64,000 bases of DNA from the NCBI RefSeq assembly GCF_021462225.1, contig NC_061802.1:8699859-8763858 (forward strand). Reading direction: 5' to 3'. Source of the stretch: Girardinichthys multiradiatus (taxonomy: Eukaryota; Chordata; Actinopteri; Cyprinodontiformes; Goodeidae). Both the position numbers and the translations under genes were made by a program. Position 1 is the first letter of the stretch. Each line of letters opens with the position of its first letter. Under the pieces are notes generated by a model. The model did not search any database, was not told the DNA's origin, and saw only the letters and a program-made list of their open reading frames with translations. Shown piece after piece: positions 1-11,500 of the stretch.

Positions 1-2410
1 GCCATTTAAATCCTGGGACTTTCAGTAAAAAAGTAGCTAAATACCTGGGACTTTTTTTTTTCTTTTATCTGGGTAAAATGAAACCCAGGTTATTTAAAAT
101 TATTCAAATGCAGTTTGATAACATGGGGCAAAGTTGTGAAGAAAACTACAGTACAACACCAGTCTAGCATGTGCCAGTAATAAGACACCAAAGGCCGAAC
201 AAGCAAATCCCGACTGAGAAGCACAACTTGCTTTTTGCTTGTGGTGTTGTACCACATTGTAACTGAAACCCAGCAATCTACAAGGGAAAGAAGGCAGGCG
301 ATAGCCCAAAGACGTCTTGAAAAACAACAACACGCAGGTCTTAATTATGGCAGATAAGTGGAAGTCAGAACACTGCAAGAAAGGTTTGACCAGTCATCGT
401 TGCTCAGCCCATAACCCCGCCCTCAACAATCCTGGCGTAATCTGAAAGTTACCCCCAGACCAGGACATTTTTATTCTGGAAAGTCTGGACCTGGGAAATT
501 TAAATAACTCTGGTGAAATTCTGTTTAAACATCAGAGGGCTTTCAAAATCCTGAGTAATGGCTGAAAGTCCTTGCAGTGGAAAATGGGTTTTTCCCTTCA
601 TAGGCCTTCTTCTGCTGTCAACACTACAGAGTAGTTTCTGTTTATATGAGCCAAAGAGACAGATGAGGAGGCAGAGGGAACATGTTCGATACTGTAGGTG
701 ACCCTGCAGAGTAGCTTTTCTTTCTTTATACATTGTGTCAGTGGTGCTTTGGAAGACTTTGTAAAGCTAAGAGGTTTGGGAGTTTGTAGAATCTGCTGAC
801 AGGCTAGAACGGTTGTTTGACTGTCTGGCAGTGATTATAGAAGTAATTAACAGAAGAACAAACATCGTGGAATCCTTTTTCCAGGTTGTGGAAACCAACT
901 TCAACGTTAAAACAAATAGTCAACCAAACATGAAGCTACAAATGACCTCCAGGATATTTATTGAATGTTTATTAATGCTAAGAACTCAGACATTAAACAT
1001 CTGGGCAAATATCTCTACTCAACATAATAAACTACCCAAATCACAAGTAATAGCCTCATGTGCTTTATGAAATTGAAGCCATTTGTTTTCTTGTCACATA
1101 GCAACCATGTTTTGCTACTTCAGCCTGTGCATCTTATTAAAACAGTGAATTGCTCTGATAGGATGTGGTGATCTGACCAAATTATATTTTATTTTATGTA
1201 TTTTATTATTGTAAAGTTGTTTGAAGAGTTTTTTCTTGTTTTTTATTTCATCATCACCTTCAAGGCTATCCACTTTTATTCCCTTTTTTTGCCAGACTTA
1301 AGACCCAAAAGTAAAATTGGTCTCTTCCCTGACTCCATCCAGCTCTCCCTCTGACCAGTTCTTTGTGAAGGGCTGTTGTGTTTTCTTTCTGCAGGGGTGA
1401 AAAGGAAGTTGCTGGGATTCCTGTAAAGTTACCGTTCACTGAGTTACCCAGTAACACATTTACTCCATAGGTTTTAGGAAGAAACTCATTGTCTATGCAT
1501 AATGTGTGGGTTGTTGGTATTTAGAATGAACCAGAATCCAGTGAAAGAATTGGATTTAAATGTGTTGTCCTGTTTTTGATCAGATGGCTGAATTTGGGTC
1601 AGCGTAAGGCCCCTGTTGTGTTGCTTGTGTAGCATTTGGCATGCTCATGGAGTCGGACCTTTAGTGACTCTCCATAAGAATATGGACTGGGATAGCTAGA
1701 GTCATTTTCTATCTTTATTGTGTAAATTGTTTTGGTTGATTAGTTAATGGAGTTTATCCCATAAGTTATGATTGTTTGAAGAATAAAAGTTTATTTGCCC
1801 CATTGCTGTGCTGCATTGCTGTTTTGGGAAAACTGAACTCCAAGTCTAGTTTTACATTTTTATTCTGTGAATCGACCACATTCTCTTAAAAAAACGTAAG
1901 AATAAAGTAAGAGAAATGTTGTACAAAATAATCAAAAATTCTGACTTTTAAGTAACTGTATTTTTGTACTGGGTAAGAATGGACCCAAACAGTGAATAAT
2001 ACCAGATTTGTGTGCAGTTAAAAGTTTTGAAATGTATTATAGTATTTTCCAAGTAAGGAAAAATATCCATACTTTTAAACTTAACTCTCTTGATTTGAAT
2101 AAATATCTGAATTTTCCTAAAGGAGTTGGAGGGAGCAGATCTTTTTACATGGTCTGCTTCAAGTTTAAAGCGGATAATTTGATATAAAGAGTAGATGTTT
2201 CCTAAACTCGTTCCATGATCTAACCGTGTTTTACACACCTTCCATGTAAATGAAATTAAGCTGTACGGAACATGTGTCTCTCATTAATTTTTTTGGGGTG
2301 CCGTTGGTTTTAGTTTCTACATTTTTTCATGGATTTACTCCTTCCAGGCACTTCCATCAGTCTGCTAATTTTCTATAATTTCCATTGTTCTCATTCTATC
2401 TTTTCTGCAG
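1..2410. other. cachd1 intron (left part), no gene seen
   Basis: AT-rich sequence with no coding exon I can recognise. It should be the intron upstream of the first visible cachd1 exon, because that exon begins in the middle of the protein with a clean acceptor (ttttctgcag). The open frames here are short, without homology that I recognise. Confidence 0.7.
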
Positions 2411-2537
2411 TGTTGGCGGACAACCTGAAGTCCAACCCAGGGATAAAGTGGCAGTACTTCAGCTCAGAGGAGGGCATCTTCACCGTCTTCCCTGCGCACA
2501 AGTTCCACTGCAAAGGAAACTACGAGCACCGCAGCCG
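2411..2537 (+). CDS. cachd1: cachd1 exon 1 of 23 visible, pre-VWA segment
   Basis: Acceptor ttttctgcag and donor ccg|gtacac bound 127 bases coding w1-w42, including LADNLKSNPGIKWQYFSSEEG and HKFHCKGNYEHRS. This is the conserved segment just before the VWA domain in CACHD1. The exon enters in phase 1 (last two bases of a codon) and leaves with cg, completed to Arg by the next exon. The match to the family is strong. Confidence 0.95.
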
Positions 2538-3189
2538 GTACACAGCCCCTTCTTCTCTCTGTTAAAATTCTTATTTGTTTATTTATTTAGGCATAAATCT
2601 TTTAAACAAATAAGATCCTTACCAGCTCTACACACCTTTGCCAGCCGGATCTGCCTGGCTGAGGACAGCTTGTTGTTGCCTTCATCTTCATCATCCTCGT
2701 CCACCCCTCCCCCTCCTCCTCTGCTGGTTGCTGGAGGCTGGGCCAGAGGGCATGCTCATGGCATGCTGCCCTTGTACTTCATGACCACACATGCCTTCAG
2801 CAGGAATGTGCCTCTCTGCCACTACAGACTGATGGAATTTCACACCCAAGTCTCTTTTTTTCCTTTTTCTTTTTATATATAAACTTTTTGCAATTTAATT
2901 TATAGGCCTTTGTTTTAATTTGTTTTTGTTTTCCTAATATAACCTAATCATAATAATTATTGTGCTGATTCAAGATCTCACCATCTCTGGGGGAAAAAAT
3001 GAGGTTCTTTCTGGATTCCAGTGCTGAGTCTCCCAGGAACCTCGACGCAGAAGTCCTCCGTCCCTGTAACGCTAAGCGGGGTAAAGGCAAGGAATCTCTT
3101 CCAAGGCTGGCACCTGGCACTTCTTCGTCGATGTCCCCAGAGTAAATAAGTCAAGGAATCCTGTTCGTGACACCAAATTGTTGTAGAAA

Positions 3190-4310
3190 AATGTGCATGT
3201 TGTTGGGCTGTCATGGTTGACACACCTCTTCAACATTGCGTGGCGGACGGGGACTGTGCCTCTGGACTGGCACACTGGGGTGATGGTCCCCCTTCATAAG
3301 AAGGGTGACCGGAGGGTGTGTTCCAACTACAGGGGGATGACACTCCTCAGCCTCCCTGGTAAGGCCTACGCCAGGGTATTGGAGAGGAGAGTCTGGCCGA
3401 TAGTCGAACCCCGGCTTCAGGAGGAGCAGTGTGGTTTTCGTCCCGGCCGTGGAACACTGGACCAGCTCTATACCCTCTACAGGGTACTCGAGGGTTCATG
3501 GGAGTTTGCCCAACCGGTCCACATGTGTTTTGTGGACCTGGAGAAGGCATTCGACTGTGTCCCTCGTGATGCCCTGTGGGGGGTGCTCCAGGAGTATGGA
3601 TTCGGGGGCCCTTTACTAGGGGCCATCCGGTCCCTGTACGAGCGGAGCAGGAGTTTGGTCCGCATTGCCGGCACTAAGTCGGACCCGTTCCCGGTGCATG
3701 TTGGACTCCGGCAGGGCTGCCCTTTGTCACCGTTCCTGTTCATAGCTTTTATGGACAGGATTTCTAGACGCAGTAATGGGGACGCTGTGCCGGTCCGTTG
3801 TGGTGAAGAGAGAGCTGAGTCGAAAAGCAAAGCTCTCAATTTACCGGTCGGTCTACGTTCCTACCCTCACCTATGGCCATGAACTTTGGGTCATGACCGA
3901 AAGAACAAAATCCCGGATACAAGCAGCTGAAATGAGCTTCCTCCGTCGGGTGGCCGGGCACTCCCTTAGAGATAGGGTGAGGAGCTCGGCTATCCAGGAG
4001 GGGCTCGGAGTAGAGCCGCTGCTCCTCCACATCGAGAGGAGCCAGTTGAGGTGGCTCGGGCATCTATACCGGATGCCTCCTGGACGCCTTCCTCGTGAGG
4101 TGTTCCAGGCACGTCCCACTGGGAGGAGGCCCAGGGGACGGCCCAGGACACGCTGGAGGGACTATGTCTCTCGGCTGGCCTGGGAACGCCTTGGGCTCCA
4201 CCCGAAGGAGCTGGAGGAGGTGTCTGGGGACAGGGACGTCTGGGCGTCTCTGCTGAGTCTGCTGCCCCCGCTACCCGGTCCCGGATAAGCGGAAGACGAC
4301 GAGTACGAAA
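3190..4310 (+). mobile_element. Non-LTR retrotransposon (LINE) 3' half, reverse transcriptase pseudogene
   Basis: The element is a 5'-truncated LINE inserted in a cachd1 intron in sense orientation. The first frame (about 3193-3770) reads typical reverse-transcriptase blocks: GVMVPLHKKGDRR, QCGFRPGRGT, FVDLEKAFDCVPR (motif A aspartate) and GLRQGCPLSP (motif B). It then runs into ISRRS and jumps frame at about 3772-3780 to SVVVKRELSRKAKLS, continuing to the C-terminal RRPRGRPRTRWRDY block and a stop near 4286. The jump removes the motif C (xADD) region, so the enzyme cannot be active. The 3' end is close to the ccggataagcggaagacga stretch. The clade is uncertain; the endonuclease fragment at 43075-44100 and the relic at 54430-54860 look like the same family. 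Confidence 0.88.
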
Positions 4311-5264
4311 ATTCGCATCCAGAGACTGATGATTGTCACTCAGAATCAGCTTTATTTTAATCTTGCAAGAGAGAATGATTTTACAGCATTGGAGATGTCC
4401 TCAGTAGTGCTGCCACATAATTCTGACCAGACAAAGTAAAAGTGCTCCTATAAGCTACAACAGTTTTCAAGGTGACTCTCATGAGACCTGTTGTCCTAGA
4501 CATAATCTTAACAGTGTGGCATACATATTATCTCACACAGCTGCAAGCAGAAGGTTGAGAAACCATTACTCTAAGACTAAACAAAGAAGAATGGAACAAC
4601 ACAGAGGGGTTCTAATACTTTTGTCAGTTCCTGTAGAGAATCAAGGAGCAAATCAAGCAAGGCACTAAAATTTCCATAACAACCACAACTTAAAAACATC
4701 TTTCACTTTATTCCCTATGTACTTTGCATCTTCGCTTGATTTTTCTCACAACTGCCTGAATCAGCAGCTTGGCGTCAGGCCATGGGAGAAAGGATGTTGC
4801 TTTGCCAGCTTCAGTTGTGAATAAGGCTTTGTATAAGGCCCCCCCACCCCCACCCCCCGCCTTTACTTCTGGTAGTGTCTCCTTGTCCAGCAGACCACAC
4901 ACATTGGTTTGGAGTTCATATTCATGTCACATCCTGCTTATAACATGCAGCCATTAACACGTCTACAAAATATGGATTTTAAATATTTTTATGCTAGCCC
5001 AACAGTCTTATTAGTTTAGGATTAATTATTTAACCCATCTGATGCGCTGATCTAATTTCTAAAAAGCAGGTTGTCAACAGGTTGGCTTTAATAGAGCAAC
5101 AGTGGGCCTTCTCCTCTAAGCTGCATTGTACATAAAAGGCATTTTCAGTGATTGAATTGAAAAAGTGACACTCATTTGTTATATAGATTTATTACACACA
5201 GTGTGTAAATCCTAAATTTCATTTTTTCTGAATATTCTATTTGATGAATTATAAACATTATTTA
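4311..5264. other. cachd1 intron, unassigned
   Basis: No exon or clear element is seen. It contains a C-rich tract (about 4840-4860) and a short stretch near 4335-4365 (cagaatcagctttatttt) reminiscent of LINE 3' ends seen elsewhere in fish, including at 53331 in this window. Confidence 0.5.
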
Positions 5265-5800
5265 TTGCAGAAATGTTGACCTGTCCTTGTACTGGACAAC
5301 ATATGCACTCAGTAGTTGATCCAGGCCCCTTTAATTGAACTCCTGCATCAGTGAAGTGTGGCATTGTTGGCCATTCAAGCCCATTAAAGCAGGTGCTAGT
5401 CATTTGGGAGTATGGGCAAGTGCAAAGATGACATCAGCATCTCCAACAAACCTGTCAGCAGAGGGACATCTTAGTAGAGGCAGCGCTGACATGGATAAAA
5501 CATTTTGGACCAACATCAGCAGATGACGAGGCTGTGCCTCTCCACTATTCCCCCAGACTTTAGCACCTTGATTTCCAGTTATTCAAAATCATTCTTTATT
5601 GGTCTCAGGTCAATTTCTAGTTTCTGAGAAACAGAATTTGGGTTTTTCATAAGCTTCAAGCCAAAATCATCTACATAAGCAAAAATAAATGTTTGAAATA
5701 TATCACTCTGAAACTATATGAACTAAACCTTTTTAAATTGATCCACTGAACTAAATTAACCATCAGATCAGGATCTGTATATTTAAACGTCCATGTTTAG
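5265..5800 (-). mobile_element. Decayed Tc1-like element
   Basis: On the minus strand, fragments recall the Tc1 transposase region around the first catalytic aspartate. The text gaccaacatcagcagatgac followed by cctccag-like and caccttgatttcc corresponds to the same region in the element at 11501-13111. The flanking sequence ending tttgggtttttcataagcttcaagccaaaatcat resembles a Tc1 terminal repeat. It is too mutated to translate; limits are approximate. Confidence 0.5.
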
Positions 5801-5995
5801 GACATATTTGGTCACAGCAGTGTTCAACTAAATAAACAGGAAGCATATGCTATTTTATTTCACATTTTTGTTTTTTAATCAGAAAGATGAGCACAAGCGT
5901 TTTGTTTTGGGAGTTTTAAAAGTTGAGAAGTCTTTCTTCCTTAGATGGATTGTAACAGAAACAAACTTAAACACAGTACTTGAATGAACATATTT

Positions 5996-6640
5996 AGTGA
6001 CCTCCCTACAACACCTGGGCATGCTCCTGATGAGACGGTGGATGGTCTCCTGAGGGATCTCCTCCCAGACCTGGACTAAAGCATCCGCCAACTCCTGGAC
6101 AGTCTGTGGTGCAACGTGACGTTGGTGGATGGAGCGAGACATGATGTCCCAGATGTGCTGAATCGGATTCAGATCTGGGGAACGGGCGGGCCAGTCCATA
6201 GCTTCAATGTCTTCATCTTGCAGGAACTGCAGACACACTCCAGCCACATGAGGTCTAGGATTGTCCTGTATTAGGAGGAACCCAGGGCCAACCGCACCAG
6301 CATATGGTCTCACAAGGGGTCTGAGGATCTCATCTCGGTACCTAATGGCAGTCAGGCTACCTCTGGCGAGCACATGGAGGGCTGTGCGGCCCTCCAAAGA
6401 AATGCCACCCCACAACATTACTGACCCACTGCCAAACCGGTCCTGCTGAAGGATGTTGCAGGCAGTAGATCGCTCTCCATGGTTTCTCCAGATTCTGTCA
6501 CGTCTGTCACATGTGCTCAGTGTGAACCTGCTTTCATCTGTGAAGAGCACAGGGCACCAGTGGCGAATTTGCCAATCCTGGTGTTCTCTGGGAAATGCCA
6601 AGCGTCCTGCACGGTGTTGGGCTGTGAGCACAACCCCCAT
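5996..6640 (-). pseudogene. Tc1 family A transposase, C-terminal part, inactive
   Basis: The open frame reads HWCPVLFTDESRFTL (first catalytic Asp), IQDNPRPHVAG (second Asp; the sister copy has DNARPH) and SPDLNPIQHIWD. The third DD34E catalytic residue is therefore Gln (CAG) where the sister copy has Glu. The N-terminal helix-turn-helix part upstream (6640-6992) is broken by frameshifts and stops. The annotated frame continues past 5996 into host sequence to a stop at 5879. A cut-and-paste transposase lacking the Glu should be catalytically dead. Confidence 0.88.
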
Positions 6641-7285
6641 TTGTGGACGTCAGGCCCTCATACCGTCCTCATGGAGTCAGTTTCTAACCATTTGTGCAGA
6701 CACATGCACATTTGTGGCCTGCTGGAGGTCATTTTGCAGGGCTCTGGCAGTGCTCCTCCTGTTGCTCCTTGCACAAAGACGGAGGTAGCGGTCCTACTGC
6801 TGGGTTGTTGCCCTCCTACAGCCTCCTCCACGTCTCCTGGTGTACTGGCCTGTCGTCTGGTAGCGCCTCCAGGCTCTGGACACTACGCTGACAGACACAG
6901 CAAACCTTCTTGCCACAGCTCACATTGATGTGCCATCCTGAATGAGCTGCACTACCTGAGCCACTTGTGTGGGTTGTAGAGTCCGTCTCATGCTACCACG
7001 AGTGTGAAAGCACCACCAACATTCAAAAGTGACCAAAACATCAGCCAGAAAGCATCGGTACTGAGAAGTGGTCTGTGGTCCCCACCTGCTGAACCACTCC
7101 TTTATTGAGTGTCTTGCTAATCACCAAAGATTTCCCCCTGTTGTCTATTCCATTTGCACAACAGCTGTGAAATTGATTGTTAATCAGTGTTGCTTCCTAA
7201 ATGGACAGTTTGATTTCACAAACGTTTGATTTACTTGGAGTTATATTGTGTTGTTTAAGTGTTCCCTTTATTTTTTTGAGCAGTG
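5996..7285 (-). mobile_element. Tc1/mariner transposon, family A, 3'-truncated copy
   Basis: The 5' terminal repeat lies at the right edge (tttttttgagcagtg ending at 7285, followed by TA at 7286-7287). On the minus strand the copy reads from this repeat through a broken N-terminal transposase region (start codon near 6990) to the C-terminal catalytic part. Similarity to the sister copy at 32148-33523 stops at about 5996, in the last codons, so the 3' end and its terminal repeat are missing. The copy sits in a cachd1 intron, antisense to the gene. Confidence 0.9.
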
Positions 7286-7636
7286 TACCTTCCTGTAAAG
7301 ACTTTTTATTTAGGGAGACACTGAGTGGATGCAGGGAGCCTACTTTTTTTTTATGGATAAAGTAATTTTCTTTAGGCATTTTCCATTGGAAATGGTGGCT
7401 TCATGTGTATCATAGGGGGGCTTTCATGGTTGGAGAAACTGACACTAAACTCCAATCCTTGGAAAAATACCAGGCCGCAGTTTGACCTTGGTATGCAGCC
7501 AGATTAAAAAATAGTCAGAAAATCGACTGAGCTGATAAAAATCTGGGAGTTTGAAGGTGGACGGGGGTACCTGGTGAACGTGGCTGTCTGACGGCTCACT
7601 TTGTGTTTTTTTTTTGTTTTTCTGTTTTTCTTGCAG

Positions 7637-7781
7637 GCCTGTGTACGTCTCTGCAGTGCGTCCACAATCTAAACACATTGTGGTGATGGTTGACCATGGA
7701 GCGTCTATAAAGGACTCACAGCTTCAGATCGCCCGCGACTCTGCACTTGTGATCCTTAATTCCATTGATGAACATGATAAG
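7637..7781 (+). CDS. cachd1: cachd1 exon 2, start of VWA domain with altered MIDAS
   Basis: Acceptor tttcttgcag, donor aag|gtttgg; codes w43-w91. It opens with PVYVSAVRPQSKHIVVMVDHGAS, the first beta strand and metal-site loop of the VWA domain. The canonical DxSxS of the metal ion-dependent adhesion site reads D-H-G-A-S at 7692-7706, so its second position is Gly. The exon ends in phase 0 after DEHDK. Confidence 0.95.
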
Positions 7782-7891
7782 GTTTGGAAAAGGAAGCAGA
7801 CCTTGCTCCGTTTGATTAGGAAATAATTATTAATACCTTTGGGTGAAATCTGACAGTTTAAAAAAATATATATTTCTTGTTTCTTCTCCAG

Positions 7892-8108
7892 ATCTCCATC
7901 CTGTCAGTGGCGGACACCGTTCGCTCCTGCTCTCTAGACCAGTGCTATAAGAGTCTGCTGTCTCCGGCCACCAGCGAGACTAAGAGGAAGATGAGCACCT
8001 TCATCTCTAACATCAAGTCTTCTAATGGAGCCACCCAACATGCTGCTGGCTTCCAGAAGGCTTTCCAACTGCTGCGCAACACTAGCAGTCTCAGCAAACA
8101 GAGCCCCA
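7892..8108 (+). CDS. cachd1: cachd1 exon 3, VWA domain
   Basis: Acceptor cttctccag, donor agcccca|gtaaga; codes w92-w163. It contains ISILSVADTVRSCSLDQCYK, SPATSETKRKMSTF and GFQKAFQLLRNT, all VWA core elements of CACHD1. It leaves one base (A) of a codon for the next exon. Confidence 0.95.
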
Positions 8109-8217
8109 GTAAGACCAAAACAAACCTTAAAACCATTGCGCTTTTGCATTTGTTGCAGGAGATTCCCCGAGACCTTATTTCACTCAGTCTGATGTAATGT
8201 TTTATGTCATCTATTAG

Positions 8218-8367
8218 CTACAGATATGGTCATCATCTACCTTTCATCTGGTATTACGTCTCGAGAGTCGTCTGAGCTGGAGAAGAGGGCGACGCTCAGT
8301 GTGGTTAGAGAGGAGAACCGACACCTCAACAACTCCGTCATGATCTTCACTTACGCTCTGATGAACG
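8218..8367 (+). CDS. cachd1: cachd1 exon 4, VWA domain
   Basis: Codes w164-w213: DMVIIYLSSGITS, ATLSVVREENR and NNSVMIFTYALMN, with an N-glycosylation sequon NNS. I place the acceptor after ctattag (8217), giving Thr-Thr-Asp-Met. A second AG six bases on (8222-8223) would also stay in frame and drop two residues. The donor is aacg|gtgggt. Confidence 0.93.
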
Positions 8368-9301
8368 GTGGGTGGATCACAGTCTGTACTTTAAGAATTT
8401 TTAAATTATGCAACAACACAGGGTACCAACCTTAAAGAGCACATTTCTCCCGATTTCTACGTTAACCTTTTTTCTTTGTGTTTGGGTTTGTAGTTTAAAA
8501 TGGTTAGATTCATTTTGTGACACCATCTGCCTCACCGAACAAAATCTGGGTTTCTCACAGCACACATATGATCCTTAAGTTGTTGCATTTCAACAATCTG
8601 AAGTGCCCTTACATCAGTTATTTGCCTCATTTCATGGGAAATGTGTTGTAGCTGTAAACTTAAGCAAGTTATGTGGAACGTTTTTTTACCCTTGTACTTT
8701 GTTGGTGTTGGAAATCTAAAGTTTTGTCCATTTTTTGATACCTCGTCACTACTTATTTATCCTCAAGAGAAGACCAGAGGTTATAAAGGTGTTCTGAAAC
8801 ATTTGAAGGCTCCTTGTTTATCTGTGTGTTGGTCTAAGGGTCTGTATTTTTCTTTTTTCAGTGGCTTTGTCTTTCCATCTGCCTCCTCTAATTCCCACCT
8901 CCCTCAGCAGGGCTCACTAACCCACCCCTTCTGTGCATGCATTAGGCCACCATTAACACAAATCATTTTTGAGTCGGAGAATGGAAATGAGGTACATCTA
9001 AGAGAAGTGGCGAGCAAGACTTCAAAGGGACGGGCTGCTGCCTGGACGTGTGTGACTGACAGAGGACCTTGGATCTTTAAAGAGAGATGATGAAAAGGAT
9101 GCAGAAATCTCTCGTTCTCCTGGTGTATTAGCATTGCATATTCAGAAAAACATTTGTTTCATTGCTGATGCTGTTGCACGATGCTGAAAGGCTCGGCTTG
9201 TGGGTGGGTTGGGGGGAGTCTTTTTCGCTGCATCTCCTGCCAAATGTGAAGTGCTGATTGTTGAAGGAGATCATCAGTCTCACTGGCAGTACAATGAACA
9301 G

Positions 9302-9344
<43 letters not shown>

Positions 9345-9979
9345 TGCAAAAAGCACTGGCTTCTGTTTGCGTGGAAAATGGGATGCAGTTCATTGTCTTT
9401 TTTGCTCAGCTCTTAATCAGACACAAAAAGGGACATTTTTCTACCTTTAAACATCTAATATTTGTAGGGAATAGTGATGCATAACAACCCCTTCAAATGA
9501 AAACTGCGGGTTTTTCTGCTCAACGTGACATGTGAGATGTCAGCAGAGTTTCCTCCTGGAGTCCGTTTGACACTGCCGCCCATGGCGACATTTCCTCCGG
9601 TATGCGGTCCAGCGAAGTGATCAAACGAGCAGAGCCCTGGCAGTAAATAAGGGATCCCGCTGAAATCCGTTCAGTGATTGGATGCAAGCAGATGCTACGC
9701 TCTGTCCTTCCCAACAGGTTGTGGGATGCCAAATGTTCCAGGTGACAGCTGTGGGGTGAATAACTTCACGGTGCCTGGAAAGATAAAGTCGAAAGTGTGC
9801 ATTGCCGTCTCTGTTCTGCATGTATATGTTCAAGTATTAACAGATTTATTTATGTCATGGTCTCAGAGCTTGACGGATGACAGCTGGGCTTTGAAGCAGC
9901 TTCGGGCTTTTGAAGTCAAGCTTATCAAGTCAGAGACTGAATGTATTCAAAGGAATTCCTGATCCTGATGCAGAAAAAA
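8368..9979. other. cachd1 intron with GT microsatellite
   Basis: No exon is seen. A pure (TG)18 tract occupies 9305-9340. The rest is unassigned unique-looking sequence. Confidence 0.6.
9305..9340. repeat. (TG)n microsatellite, about 18 units
   Basis: Uninterrupted TG dinucleotide run read directly in the intron between cachd1 exons 4 and 5. It is likely polymorphic. Confidence 0.98.
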
Positions 9980-10775
9980 GTCATAAATTCAAAGGAAATT
10001 CCTAAACGATACCTATCAAATGTAACAATTCCCAACTGAACTTTTTAACATTTTGTCACAATAAAACCACATACTATAGTGTTTATGGGGCTTTTTGTGA
10101 CAGACCAGTACAAGTGATGTATGGAAAATGATTTGTGGTTTTTAAACAGTTTTACATTTAGAAATCAGAAAAGGGTTTGGCTTGCATTAATGTTCAGCTG
10201 CAGATACCCACAGCATGATGCTCTGCCGCCACCAGGTTTCACAGTAGACATGGTGACCGGGCTGTTAGTTTTCTGCAACACATTGTGTTATGCATGTTGG
10301 TAAGAAAGTTCAATTTTAATGACCAGATCATCATGTTTACAGTGTTTGCTGCATTTATTGTGACAAACTGCCGAGGGGAATACTTTTTTTCAACAATTCA
10401 ACAATCAAATGCCACTCTCAACGACCACAAGTATAGGTTGCATGGCTAATAGATGATGTCTCAACTGAGCTGTGGATCTCCGCAGCTCCTCCAGAGGTAC
10501 CATAGGCCATGTGGCTGCTTCTTTCATTAATACTCTTTAAACTTTTCCACAACTTTATCCCTAAACTGTCTGCTGTCTTCTCTTTGTTCTCCAATGTTCT
10601 CCAGCAAACCTCTGAGAACTTAACAGAACAACTTTATTTATACTGAGATGAAATTACTTAAGGTTGCTTTGTTTGCTTATTTTATTTCTGAAGGCATTGG
10701 GTTGCCCTACATTTTTTTTTTAGAGGTATCAGAAATAAAAAAAATTAATATTGAATATTTTTGCAAGGCACTCAG
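9980..10775 (-). mobile_element. Decayed Tc1-like element, family C
   Basis: Minus-strand relic. Recognisable pieces are the terminal segment with ttttgtcacaataaaaccac, the transposase region complementary to cagcatgatgctctgccgccacc and ttcacagtagacatggtgacc, and a segment with gagctgtggatctccgcagctcctcc, a helix-turn-helix coding block in intact copies. Related relics occur at 34880, 41470, 47575 and 50085. No open frame survives. Confidence 0.6.
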
Positions 10776-10958
10776 TCATCTGTTGTGAGCCAATTTCATT
10801 TAAATGGTTACCCAGTTTAATGGGCATGTAGTCAAGCCATCAGCACCAAATTAGTTTATGATAACCAATCTTGTCTATAAATAAGGAAAAAGTCCCAATT
10901 GACTTTTCTTCTCTTGTTCTTACTCAGTTTCTCTTCCGCTCCCTTTTTTCTCCCTCAG

Positions 10959-11231
10959 AGGGAGTCACTGGCTTGAAGGAGCTGGCCTTCCTGAGGGACC
11001 TCACCGAGCAGAATTCTGTGAAGTATGGCATCAACCGAGCGTTCGAACAGGAGCGTTCCTCGCCTCTATCAGTTGGAGCCCCCACGATGCCGGTGGTAAA
11101 GGGCAGCATGGTGGTGCTGAACCAGCTGAGCAACCTGGAGACGTCAGTGGGACGGTTTTACATCAACCTGCCCAACCGCATGATTGACTTGGTGCGCTTC
11201 AGCCTGCCCTACGCTGACCCCATGGGAGACG
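10959..11231 (+). CDS. cachd1: cachd1 exon 5, end of VWA domain
   Basis: Acceptor tccctcag, donor agacg|gtgagt; codes w214-w304. Conserved pieces are GVTGLKELAFLRDL, VVKGSMVVLNQLSNLE and FYINLPNRMID. Between KYGIN and the VVKGSM block there is a stretch of about 18 residues (RAFEQERSSPLSVGAPTM) that, as I remember the mammalian protein, is longer than its counterpart. It is a likely surface loop. Confidence 0.95.
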
Positions 11232-11310
11232 GTGAGTGGTGTGGACCAGTCAGGGACAGAAGAAAACTCCAGCATGAGTTCATATTAGATCGTTTCAGTC
11301 CTCCTTCTTT

Positions 11311-11490
11311 AAGGGCCGGTGTCCTGCAACCTTTAGATTTGTCCCTGCTTCAACACACCTGAATCAAATAATTATGTCATAAGCTGGACTCTGGAGAACA
11401 CGACTGCAAACGGAGGTGATTCAGGTGTGTTGGACACATCTAGAAGTTACAGCACACTGGCCCTTGAGGACTGGAGTTAGACACCCTGAT
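11311..11490. mobile_element. Short palindromic MITE-like element
   Basis: About 180 bp with inverted halves: ggccggtgtcctgcaacc and caacacacctgaatcaaat on the left answer to gattcaggtgtgttgga and cactggcccttgaggactgg on the right. It has no coding capacity. A partial second copy lies at 41622-41760. The superfamily is not assigned; similar foldback elements are common in fish. It abuts the Tc1 element starting at 11501. Confidence 0.7.
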
Positions 11491-11500
11491 TTAATGAATA

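Noticed and set aside
6261..6928. Plus-strand open frames over the Tc1 copy
   Set aside because: Antisense shadows of the minus-strand transposase; the same shadows recur over the copy at 32148-33523.
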